Part shown: positions 9,373 to 17,242 of the stretch, piece by piece | Layout: each line of letters begins with the position of its first letter | Numbering within the stretch: position 1 is the first letter of the stretch | DNA from: Pseudomonadota bacterium | Lineage (GTDB): Bacteria; Pseudomonadota; Alphaproteobacteria; Rhizobiales; Devosiaceae | NCBI GenBank assembly: GCA_023431205.1 | Contig: JAEYXQ010000097.1 | Span: 1 to 25,223 of the forward strand | Direction: 5' to 3' | DNA length: 25,223 nucleotides | The notes under the pieces: generated by a model | The model's input: the letters and a program-made list of their open reading frames with translations, nothing else | What the model was told of the DNA's origin: nothing | Database searches by the model: none | Program-made: the position numbers and the translations under genes

Positions 9373-10635
9373 TCAGCGCCGCAGGTGTTCGCCGATGCTG
9401 CCTATGTCGGCCAGCGAATTGATCGGACCGATACCGGCCACGGTGGGCGCCGCGCCGGAAAAGATCTGCTCGGCCACATCGCGTACCCGCTGCGCGGTGA
9501 TGCGGTTGATCCGCTCCACCGTCTCCTGCATCGGGATGGGACGACCCCACAGCACCTGCTGCCGCGCCAGCTGGCCGGCGCGGGCAGACGGGCTTTCGAG
9601 CGACATCAGCAGGCCGGCGCGAATCTGGTTGCGCACGCGCACCACTTCTTCGTCGGAAATGGTCTCTGTCGCCCGCTTCAGCTCGTCCAGCACGACCGGC
9701 ACCAGTTCGGCGACTTCCTCTTCGCCGGTCGCCGCCGCAACGCCGAACACGCCGCTGTCGGCGAAAGCCCAGTGGAAGGAATAGACGGAGTAGCACAGCC
9801 CCCGCTTTTCGCGCACTTCCTGGAACAGCCGCGAGCTCATGCCGCCGCCGAGGACCGAGGCGAGCACCTGGGCCGCATAGAAGCCGTCCGAGTTATAGGC
9901 ACGACCCTCGAAGCCGAGCACGATGTGAGCCTGTTCGTGGTCGGACAGCAGCCGTTCCTCGCCGCCCTGGTACTCCGCTCGTTGCGGCGCCGGGGCGCCA
10001 TTCGGCTTGAGATCGGCAAACCGGTCCCGCGCCACCTGCACCAGTCCCTCGTGATCGACGTTCCCCGCAGCGGCGATCACCATGTGATCGCCGACATAGT
10101 TGCGGTTCATGTATTTGCGGATCATGTCCGGGTTGAAGTCGCGAACCGAGTCCACCGTGCCGAGGATAGTGCGGCCAATGGGCTGTGCCGGATAGGCCGC
10201 CTGCTGGAACAGATCGAAGACGTGGTCGTCCGGATTGTCGCGCGCCGCACCGATCTCCTGGACGATCACCTGCTTTTCGCGCGCCAGCTCGTCGTCTTCG
10301 AACAGCGAGTTCTGCAGGATGTCCGACAGGATATCGGCTGCCAGCACCACATCGTCCTTGAGCACGCGGGCGAAATAGCCGGTGTGCTCGATGGACGTCG
10401 CCGCGTTGAGGTCGCCCCCGACATTCTCGATCGCTTCGGCGATTTCGAGTGCCGTTCGGGTGGTCGTGCCCTTGAACGCCATGTGCTCGAGCAGGTGCGA
10501 GATGCCGTGCTCGCTCTTGCGCTCGCTGCGGGCGCCTGCCTTGACCCATACCCCGATGGAAGCGCTTTCGAGGTGCGGCATGTCGTCGGTGAGGACCACC
10601 ATGCCGTTGTCGAGGGTCGTTGATTGTACGCTCAC
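9373..10635 (-). CDS. M16 family zinc metallopeptidase (mitochondrial processing peptidase beta-like)
   Basis: This is a 420-residue pitrilysin-family (M16) protease. The inverted zinc motif HLLEH is at 47-51, in the context HLLEHMAFKGTTTR, and the third zinc ligand is about Glu127 in KQVIVQEIGAARDNP. The spacing matches the HxxEH-X(74-76)-E rule. No signal peptide is visible, so it is probably cytoplasmic. Alphaproteobacterial members are the closest bacterial relatives of the mitochondrial processing peptidase (family knowledge). The GTG start at 10635 is supported by GGAGGT with 7-base spacing. Product sequence begins MSVQSTTLDNGMVV. It sits 38 bases after thrC and 4 bases before the acetyltransferase gene, an order common in this group. 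Confidence 0.94.
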   Translation of the reverse strand: MSVQSTTLDNGMVVLTDDMPHLESASIGVWVKAGARSERKSEHGISHLLEHMAFKGTTTRTALEIAEAIENVGGDLNAATSIEHTGYFARVLKDDVVLAADILSDILQNSLFEDDELAREKQVIVQEIGAARDNPDDHVFDLFQQAAYPAQPIGRTILGTVDSVRDFNPDMIRKYMNRNYVGDHMVIAAAGNVDHEGLVQVARDRFADLKPNGAPAPQRAEYQGGEERLLSDHEQAHIVLGFEGRAYNSDGFYAAQVLASVLGGGMSSRLFQEVREKRGLCYSVYSFHWAFADSGVFGVAAATGEEEVAELVPVVLDELKRATETISDEEVVRVRNQIRAGLLMSLESPSARAGQLARQQVLWGRPIPMQETVERINRITAQRVRDVAEQIFSGAAPTVAGIGPINSLADIGSIGEHLRR

Positions 10636-10673
10636 GCCGTTACCTCCAAGCCGGACTTGTGCCGGCCTCCTCG

Positions 10674-12062
10674 TCAGGCGCGCGTCCGCGCCAGAATGAA
10701 ATCTTCAACAGCCCGGGCGTCGTTGGCAAGAACGCTGACGCGCTCGGGCCGCTCGTGCAGGTCGGCCAGCCAGGCCGGCAGCGGCGGCTCAACGCCGGAT
10801 GCGGCCAGAACGGCCGCCGGGAATTTGGCCGGATGCGCGGTCCCCAGCGTGATCATCGGAGTGGCCGACAAGTGCGACCGCGCCACATTCACACCGACGG
10901 CGGTGTGGGGATCGAGCAGGTAGCCAGTTGCGGCATGGATCTCGCCGATGGTGCGGGCGGTGTCGCTCTCGTCGGTGGTGCCGGCAGCAAAACCGCTGCG
11001 AATGGTCGCCAGCGCCGTCTCCGGCACGGCAAACCCGCGCGACTGCTTCAGCCCCTCCATCATCCGCCGGACCGCCGCAGCGTCTCGGCCCGACGCTTCG
11101 AACAGCAGCCGCTCGAAGTTGGAGGAAATCTCGATGTCCATGGATGGACTGATGGTCGGAGTCACCCCCGCCATGTCGTAGCGGCCGGTATCCAGCGTCC
11201 GCCGGAGAATGTCATTGGTGTTGGTGGCGATCACCAGCGTCTCGATCGGCAGGCCCATGGCCCTGGCGCACCAGCCGGCGAAGATGTCACCGAAATTGCC
11301 GGTGGGCACAGTGAAGCTGACCGGACGATGCGGCGCCCCGAGCGAGACGGCGGCCGTGAAGTAGTAGACGATCTGCGCGACGATGCGCCCGAAGTTGATG
11401 GAGTTGACGCCGCTCAGCCGCACCCGCTCACGGAACCCGGTGTCGGCGAACATCATCTTCACGATGGTCTGGCAGTCGTCGAACGTGCCCTGCACGGCGA
11501 TGTTGTGCACGTTGGCGTCGACCACCGTCGTCATCTGCCGCCGCTGTACCGGCGATGTGCGCCCCTCGGGATGGAGGATGAAGATGTCGGTGGTGTCGCG
11601 CCCGCGAAACGCCTCGATGGCGGCGGAGCCGGTATCACCCGACGTGGCGCCGACAATGGTGGCGCGGGCGCCGCGTTCGGCAAGGATGTGATCCATCATC
11701 CGGCTCAGGAACTGCATCGCCACATCCTTGAACGCCAAGGTGGGTCCGTGGAACAGTTCAAGGACGAAGTGGTTGGGCTCGAGCTCGAGCAGTGGCGCGA
11801 CCGACGGATGCCGGAACCCGGCATAAGCACCCTCGACGATTTCGCGCAGGGCGGCCTCGGGAATTTCACCTTCCGTGAACCGGCCGATGATGTCGAAGGC
11901 CACATCGGCATAGCGCCGGCCGGCGAAGCCGGCGATCTCGGCTGTGGTCAGTTGCGGCCAGCTCTGCGGCAGATAGAGCCCGCCGTCGGCGGTTAGGCCC
12001 GCCAGCACTGCGTCGGAAAAGCCGAGCACCGGCGCCTGGCCGCGTGTGGAAACGAATTGCAT
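10674..12062 (-). CDS. thrC: Threonine synthase
   Basis: This is a 462-residue PLP enzyme converting O-phosphohomoserine to threonine. The N-terminus MQFVSTRGQAP is diagnostic for ThrC. The PLP lysine is about Lys112 in FHGPTLAFKDVAMQFL, and the phosphate-binding loop SGDTGSAAIEAF follows. The TSPVQRRQMTT and VPTGNFGDIFAG stretches also match. The ATG at 12062 is chosen because the upstream TTG at 12104 adds 14 residues ahead of the conserved start. No good Shine-Dalgarno sequence precedes the ATG. The gene lies 70 bases downstream of surf1 on the same strand. Being biosynthetic, it has no functional tie to the oxidase genes, but the neighbourhood is a conserved one in related bacteria. Confidence 0.95.
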   Translation of the reverse strand: MQFVSTRGQAPVLGFSDAVLAGLTADGGLYLPQSWPQLTTAEIAGFAGRRYADVAFDIIGRFTEGEIPEAALREIVEGAYAGFRHPSVAPLLELEPNHFVLELFHGPTLAFKDVAMQFLSRMMDHILAERGARATIVGATSGDTGSAAIEAFRGRDTTDIFILHPEGRTSPVQRRQMTTVVDANVHNIAVQGTFDDCQTIVKMMFADTGFRERVRLSGVNSINFGRIVAQIVYYFTAAVSLGAPHRPVSFTVPTGNFGDIFAGWCARAMGLPIETLVIATNTNDILRRTLDTGRYDMAGVTPTISPSMDIEISSNFERLLFEASGRDAAAVRRMMEGLKQSRGFAVPETALATIRSGFAAGTTDESDTARTIGEIHAATGYLLDPHTAVGVNVARSHLSATPMITLGTAHPAKFPAAVLAASGVEPPLPAWLADLHERPERVSVLANDARAVEDFILARTRA

Positions 12063-12132
12063 GCCTGAGGAGAGTCCGTCTCGAGATCGGGGCAACCTAG
12101 TCAATGCCGGGCCTTACCGCAAGATTAGGCAG

Positions 12133-12876
12133 TCAAGCTGCCCCATTGCGGCGCTGGCGCCAGAGCCAGAAGCCGAGCATCACCACGGCAACGATGGCAA
12201 AGCCGTACCAGGTGACGGCATAGCCCAGATGGTTGTTGGGGAAGGTGATCACGGTTTCCCCGCCCTGCGGCAGCTCTCCCGGGGCACCCGCGGGCATGTC
12301 CACATAGAAGGGCGCAAACGGCGCCAGGGCCGGGTCGACCATTCCGGCCAGCCGTTCGGGGTTGCGAACGAAGTCGATGCGGTCCGAGGTGTTGGGCGCA
12401 GGTGTCAGGAAACTCGTCCCCTCGGCGGGGCGGAGCAGGCCGGTGATGGTGACTTCCGCCTCATCGGGGCCGCCATCGGTCACGGCGGCCTCCTGGAACT
12501 CCTGTGGGACGAAGCCGCGGTTCACGAACACCGTCCCGCCCTGCGTCAGCACGAACGGCGTCACCACCCAGTAGCCGACGCCGCCATGGTCGCCGCGGGC
12601 ATCGCTGAGGCTGGTGAAGACCGTGATGGTCTGGCTGTAGCGGAAGGTGCCGGTCAGAGAGACCGGCTGGAAGTTCAGCGCTTCGGTGTCGAGGGTAGCC
12701 CACTCATCCGCGTGCGGGACGGGTATGGGACTGGCCTCGAGCCGGTTGTCTACGGCAGCAATCAGCGCTTCCTTCTCGCCGAGACGCTGCATCTGCCAAC
12801 TGCCCAGCCACAGGCAGACTGCGGCGAGCACAAGCATGAGAACGGCGAAGACGATGGTTCCGGCCCTGATCTTCAC
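12133..12876 (-). CDS. SURF1 family cytochrome c oxidase biogenesis protein
   Basis: This is a 247-residue inner-membrane protein involved in heme a delivery to, or assembly of, cytochrome oxidase subunit I. It has the SURF1 plan: one transmembrane helix near the N-terminus (about residues 6-27), followed by LGSWQMQRLGEKEALI, a long periplasmic domain with FVNRGFVP, and a second helix near the C-terminus (NNHLGYAVTWYGFAIVAVVM). The GTG at 12876 is chosen because a GAGG is well placed upstream. A TTG at 12900 would add eight residues and run into the terminator T-tract of the preceding gene. It lies 72 bases after ctaE, past a strong hairpin terminator. Confidence 0.92.
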   Translation of the reverse strand: MKIRAGTIVFAVLMLVLAAVCLWLGSWQMQRLGEKEALIAAVDNRLEASPIPVPHADEWATLDTEALNFQPVSLTGTFRYSQTITVFTSLSDARGDHGGVGYWVVTPFVLTQGGTVFVNRGFVPQEFQEAAVTDGGPDEAEVTITGLLRPAEGTSFLTPAPNTSDRIDFVRNPERLAGMVDPALAPFAPFYVDMPAGAPGELPQGGETVITFPNNHLGYAVTWYGFAIVAVVMLGFWLWRQRRNGAA

Positions 12877-12890
12877 GACAGCCTCGTATT

Positions 12891-12927
12891 GGAAAAGCAA
12901 AGGGGCGCAGCTTTCGGCTGCGCCCCT
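12891..12927 (-). terminator. Rho-independent terminator after ctaE
   Basis: A perfect 11-bp stem, AGGGGCGCAGC (12901-12911) with GCTGCGCCCCT (12917-12927), has a 5-base loop TTTCG. Read on the minus strand it is followed by TTGCTTTTCC. It lies 21 bases after the ctaE stop and just before surf1. Termination may be partial, which would lower surf1-thrC expression relative to the oxidase genes. Confidence 0.8.
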
Positions 12928-12948
12928 GATGAGCTTGTTCGCGCGGCG

Positions 12949-13788
12949 CTAGTGGCCGGTGAGCGGCACGCCCCAGGCGCCCCAGACATAGATCGAGGCA
13001 AACAGGAACAGCCAGACCACGTCCACGAAATGCCAGTACCAGGCGGCGAACTCGAACCCGAGGTGGCGCTGCGGGGTGAAATCACCCCGTTCGGCCCGGA
13101 TCAGGCACACCAAGAGGAACACCGTGCCGATGAACACGTGGAAGCCATGGAAACCGGTCGCCATGAAGAAGGTGGCGCCATAGTAGTTGCCCGAGAACGA
13201 GAAACCGGCTTCCGTGTATTCGAGGATCTGCACGAACGAGAACAGTACGCCCAGGGCAATCGTCAGCACCAGGCCCCAGCGGAGGCCCTTGCGGTCGCCT
13301 TCCAGCAGGGCATGGTGCGCCCAGGTGACGGTCGTGCCCGAGGTCAGCAGGATCAGGGTATTGAACAGCGGCAGATGGAACGGGTCGAACAGTTCGAGCC
13401 CGGTCGGAGGCCAATGCCCGCCCGTCACTTCGACGCGGGTGTACTGCTCGACGTCGCCGAGGCGGAAGAAGCCATCGAAATAGCCCCAGAACCACGCGAC
13501 GAAGAACATCACTTCCGAAGCGATGAACAGCATCATGCCGTAGCGGTGGTGGATCTGCACGACCGGCGTATGGCTCACGCCGTCATTGGCTTCCTTCACC
13601 ACGTCGCTCCACCAGGCGTAGAACGCGTAGATCACCCCGGCGAGGCCGATAAAGAACAGCCAGGGGGTCCATTGGTGCATCCAGGCGATGCCGCCAATGG
13701 CAAGCACCAGCACTGCGGCAGACATCACGACCGGCCACGGGCTCGGTTCGACCATGTGATAGTCGTGGTTCTTGGCTATTTCAGCCAT
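12949..13788 (-). CDS. ctaE: Cytochrome c oxidase subunit III
   Basis: This is a 279-residue integral membrane core subunit of the aa3-type oxidase. The N-terminus HDYHMVEPSPWPVVMS is typical, and seven hydrophobic segments are apparent across the protein. Conserved stretches include FIASEVMFFVAWFWGYF, TRVEVTGGHWPPTG, LLTSGTTVTWAHHALL and the C-terminal WYWHFVDVVWLFLF. It has no redox centre; the family stabilises subunit I and binds lipid. The start is 2 bases after the ctaG stop and the gene is followed by a strong terminator, so it closes the cta operon. Confidence 0.97.
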   Translation of the reverse strand: MAEIAKNHDYHMVEPSPWPVVMSAAVLVLAIGGIAWMHQWTPWLFFIGLAGVIYAFYAWWSDVVKEANDGVSHTPVVQIHHRYGMMLFIASEVMFFVAWFWGYFDGFFRLGDVEQYTRVEVTGGHWPPTGLELFDPFHLPLFNTLILLTSGTTVTWAHHALLEGDRKGLRWGLVLTIALGVLFSFVQILEYTEAGFSFSGNYYGATFFMATGFHGFHVFIGTVFLLVCLIRAERGDFTPQRHLGFEFAAWYWHFVDVVWLFLFASIYVWGAWGVPLTGH

Positions 13789-13790
13789 GG

Positions 13791-14357
13791 TCAGCTTCCC
13801 CCGTTGTCTGAAGCGTAGAAGGTGTAGGAGAGAGTGATCTCTCGAATGGTATTGAGCTCGCGGTCGCCATCGAGCTCGGGATCAACAAAGAACACGATCG
13901 GCATCTCGACCGTTTCACCCGGCTGCAGCGTCTGCTCGGTGAAACAGAAGCACTCGATCTTGTTGAAATAGACGCCGGCAGCGGCAGGTGTGACGTTGAA
14001 GATCGCCTGCCCGGTCACCGGCTTGTCGCTGTGATTGGTGGCGATATAGTTCACCGTGTCGACGGTGCCGATCTTGTCGGCGATCGGGCCTGCCGGCTCA
14101 ACCGTCCAAGGCAGATCGTTGGCGACGGTGACATCGAAGCGGACTGTCATGGCCCGGTCGATCACGCCCTTCGGGCTGTCGGTCGCAACCTGCGTGGTGC
14201 CGCCATAGCCGGTCACCTGGCAGAACAACTGGTAGAGGGGGACGGACGCATAGGCCAGTCCGACCATCCCGGCAACGATGCCAAGCGCGATCAGGCCAAC
14301 GCGCTTGTTGCGCGGCGCCATCTGTGTGCCGGGACTATGTTGCGTCAGTTCCGTCAT
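13791..14357 (-). CDS. ctaG: Cytochrome c oxidase assembly protein CtaG/Cox11 (CuB insertion)
   Basis: This is a 188-residue copper chaperone that delivers copper to the CuB site of subunit I. One transmembrane helix (about residues 19-40) is followed by VPLYQLFCQVTGYGGT with Cys46 and a periplasmic beta domain. The copper-binding motif CFCF has Cys136 and Cys138, followed by TEQTLQPGE. This is the Cox11-type CtaG, not the unrelated CtaG_Bacillus family. The ATG overlaps the stop of the preceding 60-residue ORF (TAATG). The operon position between the heme o synthase side and subunit III is standard for alphaproteobacteria. Confidence 0.96.
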   Translation of the reverse strand: MTELTQHSPGTQMAPRNKRVGLIALGIVAGMVGLAYASVPLYQLFCQVTGYGGTTQVATDSPKGVIDRAMTVRFDVTVANDLPWTVEPAGPIADKIGTVDTVNYIATNHSDKPVTGQAIFNVTPAAAGVYFNKIECFCFTEQTLQPGETVEMPIVFFVDPELDGDRELNTIREITLSYTFYASDNGGS

Positions 14358-14539
14358 TACATGGCCCGGTCGAACAGCGCGGGGCCCATCTTGACGATGG
14401 TCAGCACATAGAAGGTCAGGGCGAACAGCGCCAGCGCACCGGCAAGTGCCAGGGAACGGAGACGACGGCGGCGATTGCGGGCGGCGATCACTTCGGGAGT
14501 TTCCACCGCTTCAGTGTGCACGTGGTCAGGAGCAGCCAT
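14357..14539 (-). CDS. Small membrane protein of the cytochrome oxidase operon (CoxF-like)
   Basis: This is a 60-residue single-pass membrane protein wedged exactly between ctaB and ctaG. Its ATG shares one base with the ctaB stop (TGATG), and its TAA shares one base with the ctaG ATG (TAATG). The protein has a polar, basic N-terminal half (AARNRRRRLRSL) and one hydrophobic helix (about residues 30-50, including AGALALFALTFYVLTIVKMG). The positive-inside rule puts the N-terminus in the cytoplasm. Small proteins at this place in alphaproteobacterial cta operons are annotated as CoxF or oxidase assembly proteins. That name is from position and shape, not from a motif. Precise coupling on both sides argues that it is real. 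Confidence 0.85.
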   Translation of the reverse strand: MAAPDHVHTEAVETPEVIAARNRRRRLRSLALAGALALFALTFYVLTIVKMGPALFDRAM

Positions 14540-15471
14540 CAGATCACCCCTCCGAAGCGAGTGAGAAGGTTGTCGCACAGCAGCGCGAAGAAGAGGATGA
14601 ACAGGTAGCTCAGGGAGTAGTTGAACAGCACCCGTGCCGACTTGCGCATGGCGACCGACTCCCGGGTGCGGACAAGCCGGGCGGCCAGGACAAGGAAGGA
14701 CACCCCAGTCACCACCGCCACCACCGTGTAGACGGTTCCGGCCATGCCCAGCCAGGTCGGCAGCAGGGCCGAGACTGCCACCAACGCGGTGTAGACCAGG
14801 ATCTGGCGCTTGGTCGATTCCTCGCCCGCAACGTTCGGCATCATCGGCACGCCGGCGGCGCCGTAGTCTGCCTGCTTGTAGAGAGCCAGCGCCCAGAAAT
14901 GCGGCGGGGTCCACAGGAAGATGATCAGGAAGAGCGCCAGGCTTTCCCAGCTGACGGTGCCGGTCACCGCAGCCCAGCCCACCATTGGCGGGAAAGCGCC
15001 GGCAGCACCGCCGATGACGATGTTCTGCGGCGTCGAGCGCTTCAGCCACATCGTATAGATCACGGCGTAGAAGAAGATGGTGAAGGCCAGCAGCCCACCG
15101 GCCACCCAGTTGGTCGCCAAGCCAAGCAGGGCCACTGAAAAGCCGGACAGCACCAGACCGAAGGCCAGTGCTTCGCCCGGCGTGACCCGCCCTGCCGGGA
15201 TCGGCCGGTTGCGGGTGCGGCTCATGACGACGTCGATGTCGGCGTCGTACCACATGTTGAGCGCGCCGGACGCACCGGCTCCGATGGCAATGCAGATGAT
15301 GGCAATGATGCCGATCACCGGGTGAATGCCACCGGGAGCGACCAGCAGCCCCACCACGGCCGTGAACACGACCAGCTGCATGACGCTGGGCTTCAGCAGC
15401 GCGAGGTAGTCCCCCACGCGTGCGTCGCCGGCCATGGCGGGAAGGTTACGACTGTCGTCAATAAGAGCCAC
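14539..15471 (-). CDS. ctaB: Heme o synthase (protoheme IX farnesyltransferase)
   Basis: This is a 310-residue polytopic membrane prenyltransferase of the UbiA superfamily that adds a farnesyl group to heme b to make heme o, the precursor of heme a. The allylic-diphosphate/Mg site is seen in NMWYDADIDVVMSRTRNRP, with N72, D76 and D80. Further family stretches are YLALLKPSVMQLVVFTA and LFLWTPPHFWALAL-like residues (here FLWTPPHFWALALYKQADY). The start is taken as GTG 15471; an in-frame ATG 36 bases later also precedes the conserved region, so the exact N-terminus is uncertain. It lies 51 bases after ctaD with a hairpin between them. Confidence 0.95.
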   Translation of the reverse strand: MALIDDSRNLPAMAGDARVGDYLALLKPSVMQLVVFTAVVGLLVAPGGIHPVIGIIAIICIAIGAGASGALNMWYDADIDVVMSRTRNRPIPAGRVTPGEALAFGLVLSGFSVALLGLATNWVAGGLLAFTIFFYAVIYTMWLKRSTPQNIVIGGAAGAFPPMVGWAAVTGTVSWESLALFLIIFLWTPPHFWALALYKQADYGAAGVPMMPNVAGEESTKRQILVYTALVAVSALLPTWLGMAGTVYTVVAVVTGVSFLVLAARLVRTRESVAMRKSARVLFNYSLSYLFILFFALLCDNLLTRFGGVI

Positions 15472-15491
15472 TGTATCCGTCTCGGTTGTTG

Positions 15492-15513
15492 TGGGCCGCG
15501 CTGGCGCGGCCCA
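15492..15513 (-). repeat. GC-rich hairpin between ctaD and ctaB
   Basis: TGGGCCGCGC (15492-15501) and GCGCGGCCCA (15504-15513) are exact reverse complements with 2 bases between them; a 4-base loop would form in practice. It lies 9 bases past the ctaD stop on the minus strand. There is no T-run after it, so it is better read as an mRNA processing or stability element, or a weak attenuator, than a full terminator. Confidence 0.55.
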
Positions 15514-15522
15514 GTCAGGTCT

Positions 15523-17220
15523 TTAGTGCGCCTTGGCGTCTTCGATCTTCGGCAGCGTCGAGAACTGGTGGAACGGCGGCGGGCTGGAAAGGGTCCACTC
15601 CAGCGTCGTCGCGCCCTCGCCCCACGGGTTGTCACCCGCAGGACGCTTCTTCCGGCTGGCTTCCCAGGTTGCGTAGAAGAAGATCAGCATGGCCGCGAAG
15701 GTGATGTAGTAGCCCACCGACGAGACGCGGTTCCACAGAGCGAAGGCATCCGGATAGTCGATGTAGCGGCGCGGCATGCCCGCCAGGCCCAGGAAGTGCT
15801 GCGGGAAGAACACCAGGTTCACGCCCACGAACATGACCCAGAAGTGCAGCTTGCCGAGGAACTCGTTGTACATGTACCCGAAAATTTTGGGGTACCAGTA
15901 GTACCAGCCCGCAAAGATCGAGAACACGGCGCCGAGCGAGAGCACGTAGTGGAAGTGCGCCACGACGTAATAGGTGTCGTGAAGAGCCCGGTCCGCACCG
16001 GCATTGGCCAGCACCACACCGGTCACACCGCCGACGGTGAACAGGAAGATGAAGCCGATGGCCCATAGCATGGGCGTACGGAAGGTGATCGACCCGCCCC
16101 ACATGGTGGCGATCCAGCTGAAGATCTTCACGCCGGTCGGCACCGCGATGACCATGGTGGCCGCCGCGAAGTACCGCTGCACGTCGAGGCTGAGGCCGGT
16201 GGTGTACATGTGGTGGGCCCACACGACGAAACCGACGAAGCCGATGGCGACCATGGCGTAGGCCATCGCCAGGTACCCGAAGACCGGCTTGCGCGAGAAG
16301 GTCGACACGATGTGGCTGACCATGCCGAAGCCGGGCAGGATCATGATGTACACTTCGGGGTGGCCGAAGAACCAGAACAGGTGCTGGTACAGGATCGGGT
16401 CACCACCGCCCTGGGGCGAGAAGAAAGTGGTGCCGAAGTTGCGGTCGGTCAGCAGCATGGTGATCGCACCAGCCAGAACCGGCAGCGCCAGCAGCAGAAG
16501 GAAGGCGGTAACCAGCACCGACCAGGCGAACAGCGGCATCTTGTGCATGGTCATGCCAGGCGCGCGCATGTTCAGGATGGTGGTGATCAGGTTGATCGCC
16601 CCCAGGATGGAGCTGATACCGGCCACGTGCAGGGACAGGATGGCGAAGTCCAGCGCCGGGCCGGGGTGGCCGGCAGTCGACAGCGGCGGGTAAACCGTCC
16701 AGCCACCACCGAAACCAAGCGCGCCCGGGCCTGCGCCCTCGAAGAACAGCGACAGCAGCAGCAGAATGAACGCAGCCGGCAGCAGCCAGAAGGCGATGTT
16801 GTTGATGCGGGGGAACGCGGTGTCCGGCGCACCGATCATCAGCGGCGCGAAGTAGTTGGCAAAGCCGCCCATCGTGGCCGGCATGACCACGAAGAACACC
16901 ATGATCAGCGCGTGGGCGGTGGTGAACACATTGTACATGTGCTTGCCCGCGTCCAGCGCCTCGGTGCCGCCAACCCCGTACACCATGGCCGCGAGACCGT
17001 GGAAGATCTGGATGCCGGGCTCCTGCAGCTCCAGGCGCATCACGCCGGAGAGCAGGCCGCCGATGATGCCCGTCACAATCGCAAACACCAGGTACATGAT
17101 CCCGATGTCTTTGTGATTGGTGGAGTAGAGCCAGCGGCGCCAGCCGGTGGGCTCGTGCGCATGCGCAGCGTGATCGTGCCCTGTGGCATGCGCCTCGAGA
17201 TGAGCGGTGGTGTCAGCCAT
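15523..17220 (-). CDS. ctaD: Cytochrome c oxidase subunit I (aa3 type)
   Basis: This is the 565-residue catalytic subunit carrying heme a and the heme a3-CuB centre. Ligands are visible: heme a His103 and His424, heme a3 His422, CuB His287, His336 and His337. The GHPEVY motif gives the His287-Tyr291 crosslink pair. Proton-channel residues of the A1-type family are present: Asp133 in the D-channel (MIGAPDTAFPR), Glu289 in GHPEVY, and Lys365 of the K-channel (PTGVKIFSW). The N-terminus is His-rich (about residues 7-22) before GWRRWLYSTNHKDIG. AGGGGAC before the ATG supports the start. It lies 22 bases after ctaC. Confidence 0.98.
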   Translation of the reverse strand: MADTTAHLEAHATGHDHAAHAHEPTGWRRWLYSTNHKDIGIMYLVFAIVTGIIGGLLSGVMRLELQEPGIQIFHGLAAMVYGVGGTEALDAGKHMYNVFTTAHALIMVFFVVMPATMGGFANYFAPLMIGAPDTAFPRINNIAFWLLPAAFILLLLSLFFEGAGPGALGFGGGWTVYPPLSTAGHPGPALDFAILSLHVAGISSILGAINLITTILNMRAPGMTMHKMPLFAWSVLVTAFLLLLALPVLAGAITMLLTDRNFGTTFFSPQGGGDPILYQHLFWFFGHPEVYIMILPGFGMVSHIVSTFSRKPVFGYLAMAYAMVAIGFVGFVVWAHHMYTTGLSLDVQRYFAAATMVIAVPTGVKIFSWIATMWGGSITFRTPMLWAIGFIFLFTVGGVTGVVLANAGADRALHDTYYVVAHFHYVLSLGAVFSIFAGWYYWYPKIFGYMYNEFLGKLHFWVMFVGVNLVFFPQHFLGLAGMPRRYIDYPDAFALWNRVSSVGYYITFAAMLIFFYATWEASRKKRPAGDNPWGEGATTLEWTLSSPPPFHQFSTLPKIEDAKAH

Positions 17221-17242
17221 GATCGTCCCCTGACCCTATAAC

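Noticed and set aside
10620..11996. 458-codon plus-strand frame antisense to thrC
   Set aside because: Shadow of thrC, with no ribosome-binding site and no recognisable domain.
12046..13818. 590-codon plus-strand open frame antisense to surf1 and ctaE
   Set aside because: It runs across two clear genes and a terminator on the other strand. Its product is His/Glu/Arg-rich with no domain, typical of the antisense frame of GC-rich genes.
14357..15253. 298-codon minus-strand frame ending in the small membrane protein
   Set aside because: Only its last 60 codons are real. The rest is the alternate frame of ctaB, so it is not a fusion.
16210..17241. 343-codon plus-strand frame antisense to ctaD
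   Set aside because: Highly charged low-complexity translation opposite a near-invariant oxidase gene.
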